Source of the DNA: JAVBOV01 sp031550205
GTDB taxonomy: Bacteria > Pseudomonadota > Alphaproteobacteria > RF32 > CAG-239
DNA: 32,381 nucleotides
NCBI GenBank assembly: GCA_031550205.1
Contig: JAVBOV010000018.1
Coordinates: forward strand, 1 to 32,381
Direction of reading: 5' to 3'
Of the stretch, positions 15,252 to 22,462 are shown piece after piece (positions within the stretch are counted from its first letter, which is position 1; each line of letters begins with the position of its first letter). The notes below the pieces were generated by a model. The model saw only the letters and a program-made list of their open reading frames with translations. It ran no database searches and was not told the origin of the DNA. A program made the translations under genes and the position numbers.

Positions 15252-15962
15252 TTATTTATAAATATGCAAGTCTTTGCCGTGGTCGCGGAGCCAGTTTTTG
15301 CCTTCAACATAATCAGGGCAGAGGCGTTTGACGCAGCGCCAAAAATCGGTTGAGTGGTCTTGGTGTTTTAGGTGAGCCACTTCATGAGAAATTAAATAAT
15401 CAATTACATAATCCGGAGCCAAGGCCAAGCGCCAGGTATAATTAATGTTCATGTTGGAAGAGCAGCTGCCCCAGCGGCTGGCGGTGTCTTTGATGACCAC
15501 GCGGTTGACTTCGCAGCCGATTTTTTTGGCTTTTTGGCGGGACATTTCAGCAAAAGCGCTTTTGGCTTCTTTTCTGATGAAGTCTTTAACGCGGCGGTGC
15601 AAAAAGGTTTTTTGGCCGGAAACATATAGAGTGCGGGGGTAAAGCTCAGCGCCGATTTTTAAATCAGGCCGATGTTTGATGGTGATTTTGCGGCCGAACA
15701 GCGAGAGCTTCAAACCGTCGGTGAAGTTGTGTTTGCGGGGAACCTCGCGCATATGCTCTCTTATCCAGGTTTCGTGGCTTTGCACAAAGTCAACGGCTTT
15801 TTTGGTGGAGCAGAACAACGGCATGGAAAGACGCGGCATGCGATTTTTAGAATCGATACTTAAGGTCATTTTTTTGTTTTTGGCAGAGATATTGAGTTTT
15901 ATCTTATAACCCAAGGCTTGCTCTATCTTATAAGTCCGGCCAGTCAACAAGGTAATGTTCAT
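15252..15962 (-). CDS. YgjP-type M48-like metallopeptidase (DUF45)
   Basis: The protein is 236 aa. The C-terminal half has the zinc signature SHEVAHLKHQDHSTDFW (HEVAH near residues 193-197, with a further His in the HSTDFW segment). It is preceded by the family's TASRWGSCSS and INYTWRLALAPDYVIDYL motifs. The N-terminal half (KMTLSIDSKNRMPRLSMP; FVQSHETWI) matches the beta-rich start of the YgjP/DUF45 family. Members are SprT-like metalloproteins of poorly known substrate; some are described as acting on nucleotides. The start overlaps the upstream ycgN-like gene by 35 bp, so it is likely the last gene of the dnaB operon. A C-rich hairpin repeat follows its stop. Confidence 0.88.
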   Translation of the reverse strand: MNITLLTGRTYKIEQALGYKIKLNISAKNKKMTLSIDSKNRMPRLSMPLFCSTKKAVDFVQSHETWIREHMREVPRKHNFTDGLKLSLFGRKITIKHRPDLKIGAELYPRTLYVSGQKTFLHRRVKDFIRKEAKSAFAEMSRQKAKKIGCEVNRVVIKDTASRWGSCSSNMNINYTWRLALAPDYVIDYLISHEVAHLKHQDHSTDFWRCVKRLCPDYVEGKNWLRDHGKDLHIYK

Positions 15963-16419
15963 AGTCTTTAATTCCGCTTTCTGAAATGATGTTTCTGTTT
16001 TGCAGCGACATTTGGGCTTCGTTAACCGAATTGGCGCTTTTAGAAATCAACGGGTGCCAGGGCGGCAGGTCAAACCCGTTGTCCAAGAGCCAATAGGCGC
16101 AGGTTTTGGGCAGCCAGCGCGGCTGCTCGCGCACGGCTTTTAAGTCTATATCACGACAATCGTAAACTTTTTGGAAACGATTTTCATAAATTTGGCAGAG
16201 GCAGTTTTTGGTGTTGAAGAATCGGCAATGAGTGTTGGTGAATTTGATTTCGCCTTTGATTTCAAGTTTGTTCAAGCAGCATTTGCCGCAGCCGTCACAG
16301 AGCAGCTCCCATTCGGCTTTGCTTAAATCTTCGAGTTTTTTCCTGCGCCAAAATTCCGGTTCGTAATCAACTGCGAATCGGTCTTGGGGTTCAAAATTGC
16401 TATCAATATGGTATGACAT
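15928..16419 (-). CDS. YcgN-type (UPF0260) Cys-rich protein
   Basis: The protein is 163 aa. A YkgJ/YcgN-type metal- or Fe-S-binding Cys cluster is clear: CDGCGKCCLNKLE (about residues 42-54), then a Cys in NTHCRFF, CLCQIYENR, DCRDI, and WLPKTCAYWLL. UPF0260 proteins have this spacing from an FWRRKKLEDLS-like N-terminus to a C-terminal HPLIS...SVNEA section, so this looks like the true family orthologue. Its function is unproven; zinc or iron chelation has been proposed for the domain. It overlaps the upstream paralogue by 17 bp and the downstream metallopeptidase gene by 35 bp, a sign of a tightly packed operon. Confidence 0.9.
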   Translation of the reverse strand: MSYHIDSNFEPQDRFAVDYEPEFWRRKKLEDLSKAEWELLCDGCGKCCLNKLEIKGEIKFTNTHCRFFNTKNCLCQIYENRFQKVYDCRDIDLKAVREQPRWLPKTCAYWLLDNGFDLPPWHPLISKSANSVNEAQMSLQNRNIISESGIKDYEHYLVDWPDL

Positions 16420-16750
16420 ATTCCTCTAAATCTTCTTCATCTACCTCAAGTTCTGAAATGCAGAAAGTGTTGGCATTCGGCCTTTTTTCCGGGGTTTGAC
16501 TCAAGAGTTTGCGATAAGCGCAGCAATCGGGCATCCAAGGAATTTGGGCAACATTTTCAGGCGTAAGCTTTAAGCATTCGGGAACAAGCGAACAGCGGTT
16601 GTTATACTCGGTACATTTGGAAGTTTCAAGGTCAAAATATTTGCATATAACTTTGGTATAACACAGCTCTTCAGTGTCTTCATCCTGAATTTTTATCAGG
16701 CAGCACCAGCCGCAGTTATTGCAGATTTTTTCCCATGCTTGATTGTCCAT
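16403..16750 (-). CDS. Short YkgJ-type Cys-cluster protein
   Basis: The protein is 115 aa. It repeats the Cys layout of the next gene in shorter form: CNNCGWCCLIKIQDE near the N-terminus, then CKYFDLETSKCTEYNNRC, ECLKL, and WMPDCCAYRKLL. It lacks the N-terminal FW-type extension and the C-terminal HPLIS section of YcgN, and ends in an acidic tail (EVDEEDLEEYVIPY). It probably arose by duplication beside ycgN and may bind the same metal or cluster. The ATG overlaps the dnaB stop as TAATG, so translation is coupled to the helicase. Confidence 0.85.
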   Translation of the reverse strand: MDNQAWEKICNNCGWCCLIKIQDEDTEELCYTKVICKYFDLETSKCTEYNNRCSLVPECLKLTPENVAQIPWMPDCCAYRKLLSQTPEKRPNANTFCISELEVDEEDLEEYVIPY

Positions 16751-18222
16751 TATCCCATTTGCTCCGGCAGGTAGTTTTCATTAGCCAGGTTGCCGAACTG
16801 GGCAAACTCGCCGTCCCAGGAAAGTTTGACGATGCCGGTGGGGCCGTGACGCTGTTTGCCGATGATGACCTCGGCAAGGTGGGCGGTTTCACGTTTGCGT
16901 TTTTCCCATTCTTCAAGGCGGGCTTGAAAACGTTCGGGGCTGTCGGTGGCTTTTTGTTTGGGTTCTTCATTTTGAATGTAATAATTCTCACGGAACACAA
17001 ACATTACAATATCGGCGTCTTGCTCGATGGAGCCTGATTCCCTTAAGTCTGACATGACGGGGCGTTTGTCTTCTCTTTGTTCAACGCCGCGGTTGAGCTG
17101 AGAAAGGGCAATGACCGGGACGTCTAATTCTTTGGCCAGGATTTTCAGGCCGCGGGAGATTTCAGAAAGTTCCTGCACACGGTTGGCATCAGAACGCTTA
17201 GAATCGCCCATAATCAGCTGGATATAATCGATGACGATTAAGCCCAAGCCCTTGTTTCTTTTAAGGCGGCGGGCGCGGGTGCGGATGGAGTTGATGGTTA
17301 AGCCCGGAGTGTCGTCGATATACAGCGGAATTTTTTCAAGTTCGCGGACGGCAGCGGCAATGCGGTTAAACTCGCCTTCATTAAGTTCGCCGGTGCGCAT
17401 TTTGTGGCCGGAGGTGTTGGTGATGGTGGAAAGGATGCGGCTGGCCAACTGGTCTGAAGACATTTCTAATGAAAAGAAAGCGACGCCTTTGTCTTTTTCA
17501 GGCATGCCTTTGTTGTGGAGCATGAAGTCTGCCACATTATAGGCAATGTTGGTGGCCAGCGCGGTTTTGCCCATGGCCGGGCGGCCGGCAATGATGATGA
17601 GGTCGGAATTGTTTAGTCCGCCGGTTTTTTTATCCAGAGAATCTAAATCGGTTGGCAGGCCGGAGACTTTGTCTTCTTTTTGGTAGGCTTTTTCAATGTA
17701 GCCCAGCGAGCTGGTTAAGGCTTCGGCAAAGTCGATGAAGCCGCCTTGAATTTCAGAATGATTGGAGAGTTCAAAAAGCTTTTTCTCGGCTTGCTCGATT
17801 TGGTCAAGCGCGTCGGAATCGACGCTTTCTTTGGCGGCTTCAGTGGCAATTTCATAGCCGGTTGAAATAAGCTCGCGGCGTAAGAATTTGTCGTAGATGA
17901 ACTTGGCGTAATATTCGGCGTTGGTTAACGGAGAAGCGCTGTCGGCCAGTTTGACCAGATATTTGTGGCCGCCGACTTCAGCCAAGCTGCCGTCTTGTTC
18001 AAAATAGTTTTTTAAGGTGATGATATCGGCCACGTGTCCGCGCTGGATGAGCTTTGATAAGACCTCAAAGATTTTGGCGTTTACGGGGTCGGCAAAATGC
18101 TGCGGGCGCAGAAACTCTGAAATCTTTTCAAAAGATTTGTTGTTGTTGATGACGGCGCCTAAGAGAGCCTGTTCGGCCTCGAGGTTTTGCGGCAGGTTTG
18201 CAGTGATTTGATGAGCTTCCAT
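16750..18222 (-). CDS. dnaB: Replicative DNA helicase DnaB
   Basis: The protein is 490 aa. DnaB is the hexameric 5'-to-3' helicase of the replication fork. The N-terminal domain (LPQNLEAEQALLGAVINNNKSF) is followed by a linker and the RecA-like core: Walker A AGRPAMGKTALATN (about residue 210 onward), Walker B GLIVIDYIQLI, the ALSQLNRGVEQR sensor segment, and DLRESGSIEQDADIVMFVFRENYY with the arginine finger area. The frame stays open to 18327, but that extension encodes repeat sequence. The ATG at 18222 has AAAGGAG ahead and matches the family start. It heads the operon with the two Cys-cluster proteins and the YgjP-type gene. Confidence 0.97.
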   Translation of the reverse strand: MEAHQITANLPQNLEAEQALLGAVINNNKSFEKISEFLRPQHFADPVNAKIFEVLSKLIQRGHVADIITLKNYFEQDGSLAEVGGHKYLVKLADSASPLTNAEYYAKFIYDKFLRRELISTGYEIATEAAKESVDSDALDQIEQAEKKLFELSNHSEIQGGFIDFAEALTSSLGYIEKAYQKEDKVSGLPTDLDSLDKKTGGLNNSDLIIIAGRPAMGKTALATNIAYNVADFMLHNKGMPEKDKGVAFFSLEMSSDQLASRILSTITNTSGHKMRTGELNEGEFNRIAAAVRELEKIPLYIDDTPGLTINSIRTRARRLKRNKGLGLIVIDYIQLIMGDSKRSDANRVQELSEISRGLKILAKELDVPVIALSQLNRGVEQREDKRPVMSDLRESGSIEQDADIVMFVFRENYYIQNEEPKQKATDSPERFQARLEEWEKRKRETAHLAEVIIGKQRHGPTGIVKLSWDGEFAQFGNLANENYLPEQMG

Positions 18223-18240
18223 GTCTTCTCCTTTAAAATA

Positions 18241-18345
18241 CGTCATTCTGAGCGTAGTGAAGAATCCAGAATGTCTTAAGGTGGATGTTTCGCTTGTATT
18301 GCTTTTCCAAGCCAAAGCTTGGAGCAATACACACTCAACATGACG
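18241..18345 (-). repeat. Palindromic element forming the dnaB 5' leader
   Basis: The outer arms CGTCAT (18241-18246) and ATGACG (18340-18345) enclose an inner hairpin GTATTGC (18296-18302) / GCAATAC (18324-18330), extended by TCCAAGC/GCTTGGA. It lies between the proposed dnaB promoter and its ribosome binding site, so it would be transcribed as a structured leader. Confidence 0.7.
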
Positions 18346-18359
18346 CTTTTATGATGTTT

Positions 18360-18387
18360 TTTATAAACTGCAAAAGGGAGAATGCAA
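18360..18387 (-). promoter_or_regulatory. Candidate dnaB promoter
   Basis: On the minus strand, TTGCAT (18387-18382) and TATAAA (18365-18360) have a 16-bp spacer, about 140 bp upstream of the dnaB ATG. Confidence 0.55.
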
Positions 18388-18417
18388 AGGAGTATTTTTG
18401 AGAAAAATTTTCAGGGT

Positions 18418-18444
18418 TGTGGATTGTGGGGATAATGGGGATAA
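18418..18444 (-). promoter_or_regulatory. Three abutting DnaA-box-like 9-mers upstream of dnaB
   Basis: The minus strand reads TTATCCCCA, TTATCCCCA, CAATCCACA head to tail with no spacer. The first two differ from the consensus TTATCCACA by one base, the third by two. They sit directly upstream of the dnaB promoter. They could be a DnaA-responsive operator or part of a replication origin. Confidence 0.45.
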
Positions 18445-18463
18445 GATGTTATTGTTTTCTATT

Positions 18464-18497
18464 CCCCTCCCCTTTTAAGGGGAGGTTGGGAGGGGTC
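18464..18497. repeat. CCTCCCC...GGGGAGG hairpin repeat, copy 3
   Basis: CCTCCCCTT/AAGGGGAGG hairpin followed by TTGGGAGGGGTCA. It is related to the C-rich hairpins at 14352, 15208 and 19458 but diverged, and not next to a stop codon. Confidence 0.65.
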
Positions 18498-18800
18498 AGT
18501 GACAATCTTGTCCGAATTTTTCTTATAGTCTATTACTTGCAAATTTTTTATGTTACTTTGTAGCACAAAGTAACCAAAAGCTTTCGCCTGCGTTTGATTT
18601 TAATATTTTGTATTTGCTCGCTTTGTTCTCTCACTACGTCAAGCTTCGTTCGAGCGAGACACAAAGCTTGCGCATACAAAACTAAAAATCTGCACAAAGG
18701 CGGGTTTAAGAGAATGGCTGGGATGTGAAAGACGCAAGACTTCCTCCTACGCTATGCTCCGGCGGATAGGACGCTAACAAAGTCTAAATGCTTTTTCAAT
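18498..18800. repeat. Copy D of the scaffold repeat
   Basis: It carries the CCGAATTTTTCTTATAGTC and TTACTTGC lead, a perfect hairpin GTTACTTTG (18552-18560) / CAAAGTAAC (18566-18574), then the same foldback module as copy A (GATTT at 18596 to AAATC at 18690) and the CTGCACAAAGGCGGG tail. The rest up to about 18800 resembles the tail of copy B (CTAACAAAGTCTAAAT). I see no gene in this stretch. Confidence 0.85.
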
Positions 18801-18834
18801 GACAGGAAAGAGAGGGAGAGTATGGTTGGTTGTT

Positions 18835-18866
18835 AAAAAAAAGCCACTCTTTTGAGTGGCTTTTTT
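18835..18866 (-). terminator. Terminator of rpmB, usable in both directions
   Basis: AAAAAAAAGCCACTC / GAGTGGCTTTTTT with a TTTT loop, directly after the rpmB stop (18868). On the minus strand the hairpin is followed by eight T. Confidence 0.9.
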
Positions 18867-18867
18867 G

Positions 18868-19275
18868 TTATTCTTTAACGGCTTTTTTGGCAGTTGTTTT
18901 TTTTGTGGCGGGCTTTTTGGCTGCGGCTGCTTTTTTGGCGGGAGCTTTTTTTGCCGGCTTTTCTTTCTTTTCAGCCTTTGCCGGTTTTTCTTTGGCAGGG
19001 GCTTTTTTAGAAAGCTGCTTTTTAATCTTCAAAGCTTCAGCAGAGAGTTTTGAATTGGCAGTGTTTTCCAAATATGCGTCCAAGCCGCCATTGTGTTCAA
19101 TGGTGCGCAAAGTTTTTGAGCAGATTTTAAGCTTGAAAACTCTGTTCAAAGCTTCGCTGAGTAAAGATACAACCTGCAGGTTGGGCAGGAAACGACGACG
19201 GGTTTTGTTGTTGGCGTGGCTGACATTGTTGCCGCTCATAACACCGGTGCCGCTGATTTGACATTTTCTAGACAT
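18868..19275 (-). CDS. rpmB: 50S ribosomal protein L28 with Lys/Ala/Pro-rich tail
   Basis: The protein is 135 aa. Residues 1 to about 90 are L28: MSRKCQISGTGVMSGNNVSH, then ANNKTRRRFLPNLQ and the KLKICSKTLRTIEHNGGLD section. L28 binds 23S rRNA near the E site region. Residues 91-135 form an extra tail of repeated PAKK, PAKAEKK and AAAAKK-type units that resembles the low-complexity tails of histone H1-like proteins. Usual bacterial L28 is about 60-100 aa, so the tail is an addition. It is presumably disordered and could bind RNA. A strong promoter lies at 19308-19336 and a terminator directly follows the stop. Confidence 0.95.
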   Translation of the reverse strand: MSRKCQISGTGVMSGNNVSHANNKTRRRFLPNLQVVSLLSEALNRVFKLKICSKTLRTIEHNGGLDAYLENTANSKLSAEALKIKKQLSKKAPAKEKPAKAEKKEKPAKKAPAKKAAAAKKPATKKTTAKKAVKE

Positions 19276-19307
19276 TTGACTTTCCTTTAAAATAAATCTT
19301 TTGCTCG

Positions 19308-19336
19308 TTAATAGAGTGTAACTGGGGATTTGTCAA
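19308..19336 (-). promoter_or_regulatory. Strong sigma70-type promoter of rpmB
   Basis: On the minus strand, TTGACA (19336-19331) and TATTAA (19313-19308) have exactly 17 bp between them. Confidence 0.8.
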
Positions 19337-19349
19337 GAGGAAAAATGAA

Positions 19350-19426
19350 TGGCGTACCCGGCAGGAGTTGAACCTGCAACCGCCGGCATCGGAAGCCGGT
19401 ACTCTATCCAATTGAGCTACGGGTAC
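19350..19426 (-). tRNA. tRNA-Arg, anticodon CCG
   Basis: The minus strand folds into a full cloverleaf. The 7-bp acceptor is GTACCCG/CGGGTAC. The anticodon arm CCGGC-TTCCGAT-GCCGG gives anticodon CCG (reads CGG), and the T arm is GCAGG-TTCAACT-CCTGC. The discriminator is G and the 3' CCA is encoded in the DNA (19352-19350). It lies between rpmB and a small lipoprotein gene on the same strand. Confidence 0.96.
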
Positions 19427-19457
19427 GTTGGATTTTTTAATTTGATGGTTGGTTTAT

Positions 19458-19495
19458 CACCCCCACCCCGACCCTCCCCCATCAAGGGGGATGGG
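19458..19495 (-). repeat. C-rich hairpin repeat, copy 4
   Basis: A CCCCCACCCCGACC lead, then CCCTCCCCCATCAAGGGGG and ATGGG form a hairpin that abuts the stop of the minus-strand lipoprotein gene (19504), as do copies 1 and 2 for their genes. Confidence 0.75.
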
Positions 19496-19503
19496 AAAAG
19501 AGA

Positions 19504-19815
19504 TTATTCTCTGGCGTCTTCTAAAACCAGAGGGGTTGCGGCAGGAGAATCGGCTGCTGTTTTTTTGGCGGCAGCCGGCTGCTGCATAAAGGCGTTGGGC
19601 TGTTCTTTTTTGCCTTCAACCTCAATGTTCGGGTTTACCAAGTGGCCGGAGCCTTTTTCATAAAAATAAAAATCTCTTCTAATCTTTACCTGGTCTCTTG
19701 GAGAAAGAGCGCTCCATTCTTTTTCAGTCATGCCGTAGGGATATGTTTCCGCAGTTTTGACAGCGCAGGCAGCGATTGTGAGTAAAAGTGCGAAGCTTAA
19801 AAATATTCTCATCAT
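19504..19815 (-). CDS. Small lipoprotein of unknown function
   Basis: The protein is 103 aa with a lipoprotein signal (MMRIFLSFALLLTIAAC, lipid-modified Cys17). The mature part holds TYPYGMTEKEWSALSPRDQVKIRRDFYFYEK, which reads like a short conserved amphipathic module. A Pro/Ala/Lys-rich tail without obvious structure follows. The start is set by the signal peptide and a GGAG site just upstream (two adjacent ATGs, the first used here). It is divergent from hppA. I do not recognise a specific family; the EKEWSALSPRDQ pattern occurs in small envelope lipoproteins of Alphaproteobacteria as far as I recall, but I would not lean on that. Confidence 0.8.
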   Translation of the reverse strand: MMRIFLSFALLLTIAACAVKTAETYPYGMTEKEWSALSPRDQVKIRRDFYFYEKGSGHLVNPNIEVEGKKEQPNAFMQQPAAAKKTAADSPAATPLVLEDARE

Positions 19816-19892
19816 TTTTCTCCGGTTAATATATTGTTTAGAAAGAATCTATATTATCCATTCTAATTAATCAATTATTAAAGGAAAAAAAG

Positions 19893-22307
19893 ATGCAAAA
19901 ATTTAAATTTATTTTGTTTGCGGCATTTTTAAGTTTAGGTTTTGGAGGCGAAGCGTTTGCCTCCGAAATTGATTTAAAGGTGCCGACTTTGAATGTTATG
20001 TATGATATTTTCGGCTATCAGATGAGCGGAAGCTGCATTTTGACATATGGTTTGGCAGTGTGCGTTTTGGGCATGTTGTTCGGGTTGTATGAGTTTTTGA
20101 GAATTAAAAAAATGCCGGTGCATAAGATGATGGCAAGTGTGTCGGATACAATTTATACAACCTGCAAAACTTATATGAAGCAGCAGGCTTTACTTTTGGT
20201 TTTTCTGGAAGTGTTTATCGGCGCATGTATTTTTTATTATTTCTTCTTCTTGTCTCATACGCCGATTTTAAAAGTGTTGAACATTTTATTGTGGTCGGTT
20301 TTGGGAATCCTCGGTTCATATACCGTGGCCTGGTTCGGAATGAGAATTAACACTTATGCAAACTCCAGAACCGCATTCGCATCTTTAAAGGGAAAAGCTT
20401 ATCCGGTGATGAGTCTGCCGCTGGCCTCAGGAATGTCTATCGGCATCCTTTTGATTTCAGTTGAGCTGATTATGATGATTGCAATTTTACTTTTCATTCC
20501 AAGAGATTCAGCCGGCGCTTGCTTTATCGGTTTTGCAATCGGCGAATCTTTGGGCGCTTCGGCACTTCGAATCTGCGGCGGCATTTTTACCAAAATTGCC
20601 GACATTGGCGCAGATCTTATGAAAATTATTTTCAAAATTAAGGAAGACGATGCCAGAAATCCCGGCGTGATTGCCGACTGCGTGGGCGACAATGCCGGCG
20701 ACTCTGTGGGGCCGACTGCCGACGGTTTTGAAACTTATGGCGTGACCGGCGTGGCTTTGATTACGTTTATTGTGCTGGCGACCGGCATGATGTATGACAG
20801 CAAAGGCGCTTTGGTTTTGATGAAAAACGGCGTTGATTTGCAAGCCCGTTTGATTGTATGGATTTTCACCATGAGGTTTATTATGGTTTTAACTTCCATG
20901 TTCTCTTATTGGTTTAACGACAAAGTCTGCAAACTTGTTTTCGGTAAAAAGAAAATGTTTGACTTTGAAACTCCGCTGACATCGCTGGTATGGTTTACCA
21001 GCCTGCTTTCAATTGCGGTGACATTCGGCGTTTCATATGTGATGATTGGAAATATCAGCGCCAACATGTGGTGGCAGCTTTCAGTGATTATCAGCTGCGG
21101 AACTTTGGCTGCGGCGATTATTCCGGAATTTACCAAAATTTTCACATCGTCAAAATCCAAACACGTTAAGGAAGTGGTGAATGCCAGCCGTGAAGCCGGT
21201 GCGTCGCTCAATATTATTTCCGGCATTGTGGCAGGTAACTTCTCCGCTTTCTGGAAAGGCATTGTGATGGTGGGTTTGATGGCGATTGCATATTTTGCCG
21301 CCTTAGAAGGTTTGCAGGCATATATGGTTTATCCGACAGTGTTTGCTTTTGGTCTGGTGGCTTTCGGCATGCTGGGCATGGGTCCGGTTACAATTGCCGT
21401 GGACAGCTATGGTCCGGTTACTGACAATGCACAATCGGTGTTCGAACTTTCGCAAATTGAGAGCGAAAAGGGAATCGAAAAAGCCATTGAAAAAGAATAT
21501 GGTTTTAAGCCTGATTTCAAAGCCGGCAAGAAGCTTTTGGAAGCAAATGACTCAGCCGGAAACACCTTTAAGGCAACTGCTAAACCGGTGCTAATCGGTA
21601 CGGCGGTGATTGGTGCGACGACCATGATCTTCTCAATTATTTTGCTGCTTAATTTAAAGCTCAGCCTGCTGGACGCCAATGTATTTATGGGTCTGGTTAT
21701 GGGCGGTGCGGTAATTTATTGGTTCTCAGGGGCTTCAATGCAGGCGGTTTCGGCCGGTGCGCACAAAGCAGTGAGATATATTAAGCGCCACATTAAGCTT
21801 GACGGCAAAAAAGCCGCATCTTTGGAAAACTCTAAGGAAGTGGTGAAGATTTGCACAATTTATGCGCAAAAAGGCATGATTAATATCTTTTTGGTTATCT
21901 TCTCCTTTACCCTGGCGTTTGCCTGCTTTGACCCGCATTTCTTTGCCAGCTATTTGATTTCGATTGCCATCTTCGGTTTATATCAGGCGCTGTTTATGGC
22001 TAATGCCGGCGGAGCGTGGGATAATGCCAAGAAAGTGGTGGAAGTTGATTTGGAAGAAAAAGGAACTCCGCTGCACGATGCAACCGTGGTTGGCGACACT
22101 GTGGGCGACCCATATAAGGATACGTCTTCCGTGGCCTTGAACCCGATTATTAAGTTTACCACACTCTTTGGTCTGCTGGCTGTGGAAATGGCCGTGGCAG
22201 CACCCAGAGAAGTATCTGTAGGTTTGGGAATTTTCTTCTTCCTAACCGGCTTGATATTCGTATGGAGATCATTCTATAGGATGCGCATTGTGGATGCCCG
22301 TTCTTAA
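19893..22307 (+). CDS. hppA: Membrane-bound proton-translocating pyrophosphatase
   Basis: The protein is 804 aa. It couples hydrolysis of cytoplasmic pyrophosphate to cation export, mostly H+. About 15-16 membrane segments follow a signal-like N-terminus (FKFILFAAFLSLGFGGEAFA). Catalytic landmarks are present: GGIFTKIADIGADLM, then EDDARNPGVIADCVGDNAGD with FETYGVTGVAL after it, VDSYGPVTDNAQSV, ANAGGAWDNAKK, and VGDTVGDPYKDTSSVALNP. At the position that decides potassium dependence the text is GNTFKA (Lys near residue 560) rather than GNTxAA, which points to the K+-independent class. Several loops differ from the classic enzyme (GPTADGF where GMAADLF is usual), so this is a divergent branch. 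AAAGGA precedes the ATG. Confidence 0.93.
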   Translation: MQKFKFILFAAFLSLGFGGEAFASEIDLKVPTLNVMYDIFGYQMSGSCILTYGLAVCVLGMLFGLYEFLRIKKMPVHKMMASVSDTIYTTCKTYMKQQALLLVFLEVFIGACIFYYFFFLSHTPILKVLNILLWSVLGILGSYTVAWFGMRINTYANSRTAFASLKGKAYPVMSLPLASGMSIGILLISVELIMMIAILLFIPRDSAGACFIGFAIGESLGASALRICGGIFTKIADIGADLMKIIFKIKEDDARNPGVIADCVGDNAGDSVGPTADGFETYGVTGVALITFIVLATGMMYDSKGALVLMKNGVDLQARLIVWIFTMRFIMVLTSMFSYWFNDKVCKLVFGKKKMFDFETPLTSLVWFTSLLSIAVTFGVSYVMIGNISANMWWQLSVIISCGTLAAAIIPEFTKIFTSSKSKHVKEVVNASREAGASLNIISGIVAGNFSAFWKGIVMVGLMAIAYFAALEGLQAYMVYPTVFAFGLVAFGMLGMGPVTIAVDSYGPVTDNAQSVFELSQIESEKGIEKAIEKEYGFKPDFKAGKKLLEANDSAGNTFKATAKPVLIGTAVIGATTMIFSIILLLNLKLSLLDANVFMGLVMGGAVIYWFSGASMQAVSAGAHKAVRYIKRHIKLDGKKAASLENSKEVVKICTIYAQKGMINIFLVIFSFTLAFACFDPHFFASYLISIAIFGLYQALFMANAGGAWDNAKKVVEVDLEEKGTPLHDATVVGDTVGDPYKDTSSVALNPIIKFTTLFGLLAVEMAVAAPREVSVGLGIFFFLTGLIFVWRSFYRMRIVDARS

Positions 22308-22311
22308 AGCT

Positions 22312-22459
22312 TGCTCTGCGGTCATCTAATACAGATTTTGCGGGGTTGTCAAAAATTCATGTAGTTAAGTCTACACTAAAATTTTTGCCACCCCTGAAAT
22401 CTTATTATCTGACTCGCATATCAAGCTTTAAGCTGAAATATGCTCTGCGGTCATCTAAT
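22312..22459. repeat. Foldback element bounded by 19-bp direct repeats
   Basis: TGCTCTGCGGTCATCTAAT occurs twice in direct orientation, at 22312-22330 and 22441-22459. Between them lies a long imperfect foldback (GATTT...GGGGT...CAAAAATT...GTAG pairing with CTAC...AATTTTTG...CCCC...AATC) and a smaller one (CATATCAAGCTT with AAGCTGAAATATG). It sits between hppA and its terminator. Confidence 0.75.
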
Positions 22460-22462
22460 CTT

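Noticed and set aside
18223..18327. N-terminal extension of dnaB
   Set aside because: It translates a dispersed palindromic repeat and lies upstream of a good ribosome binding site and family start at 18222.
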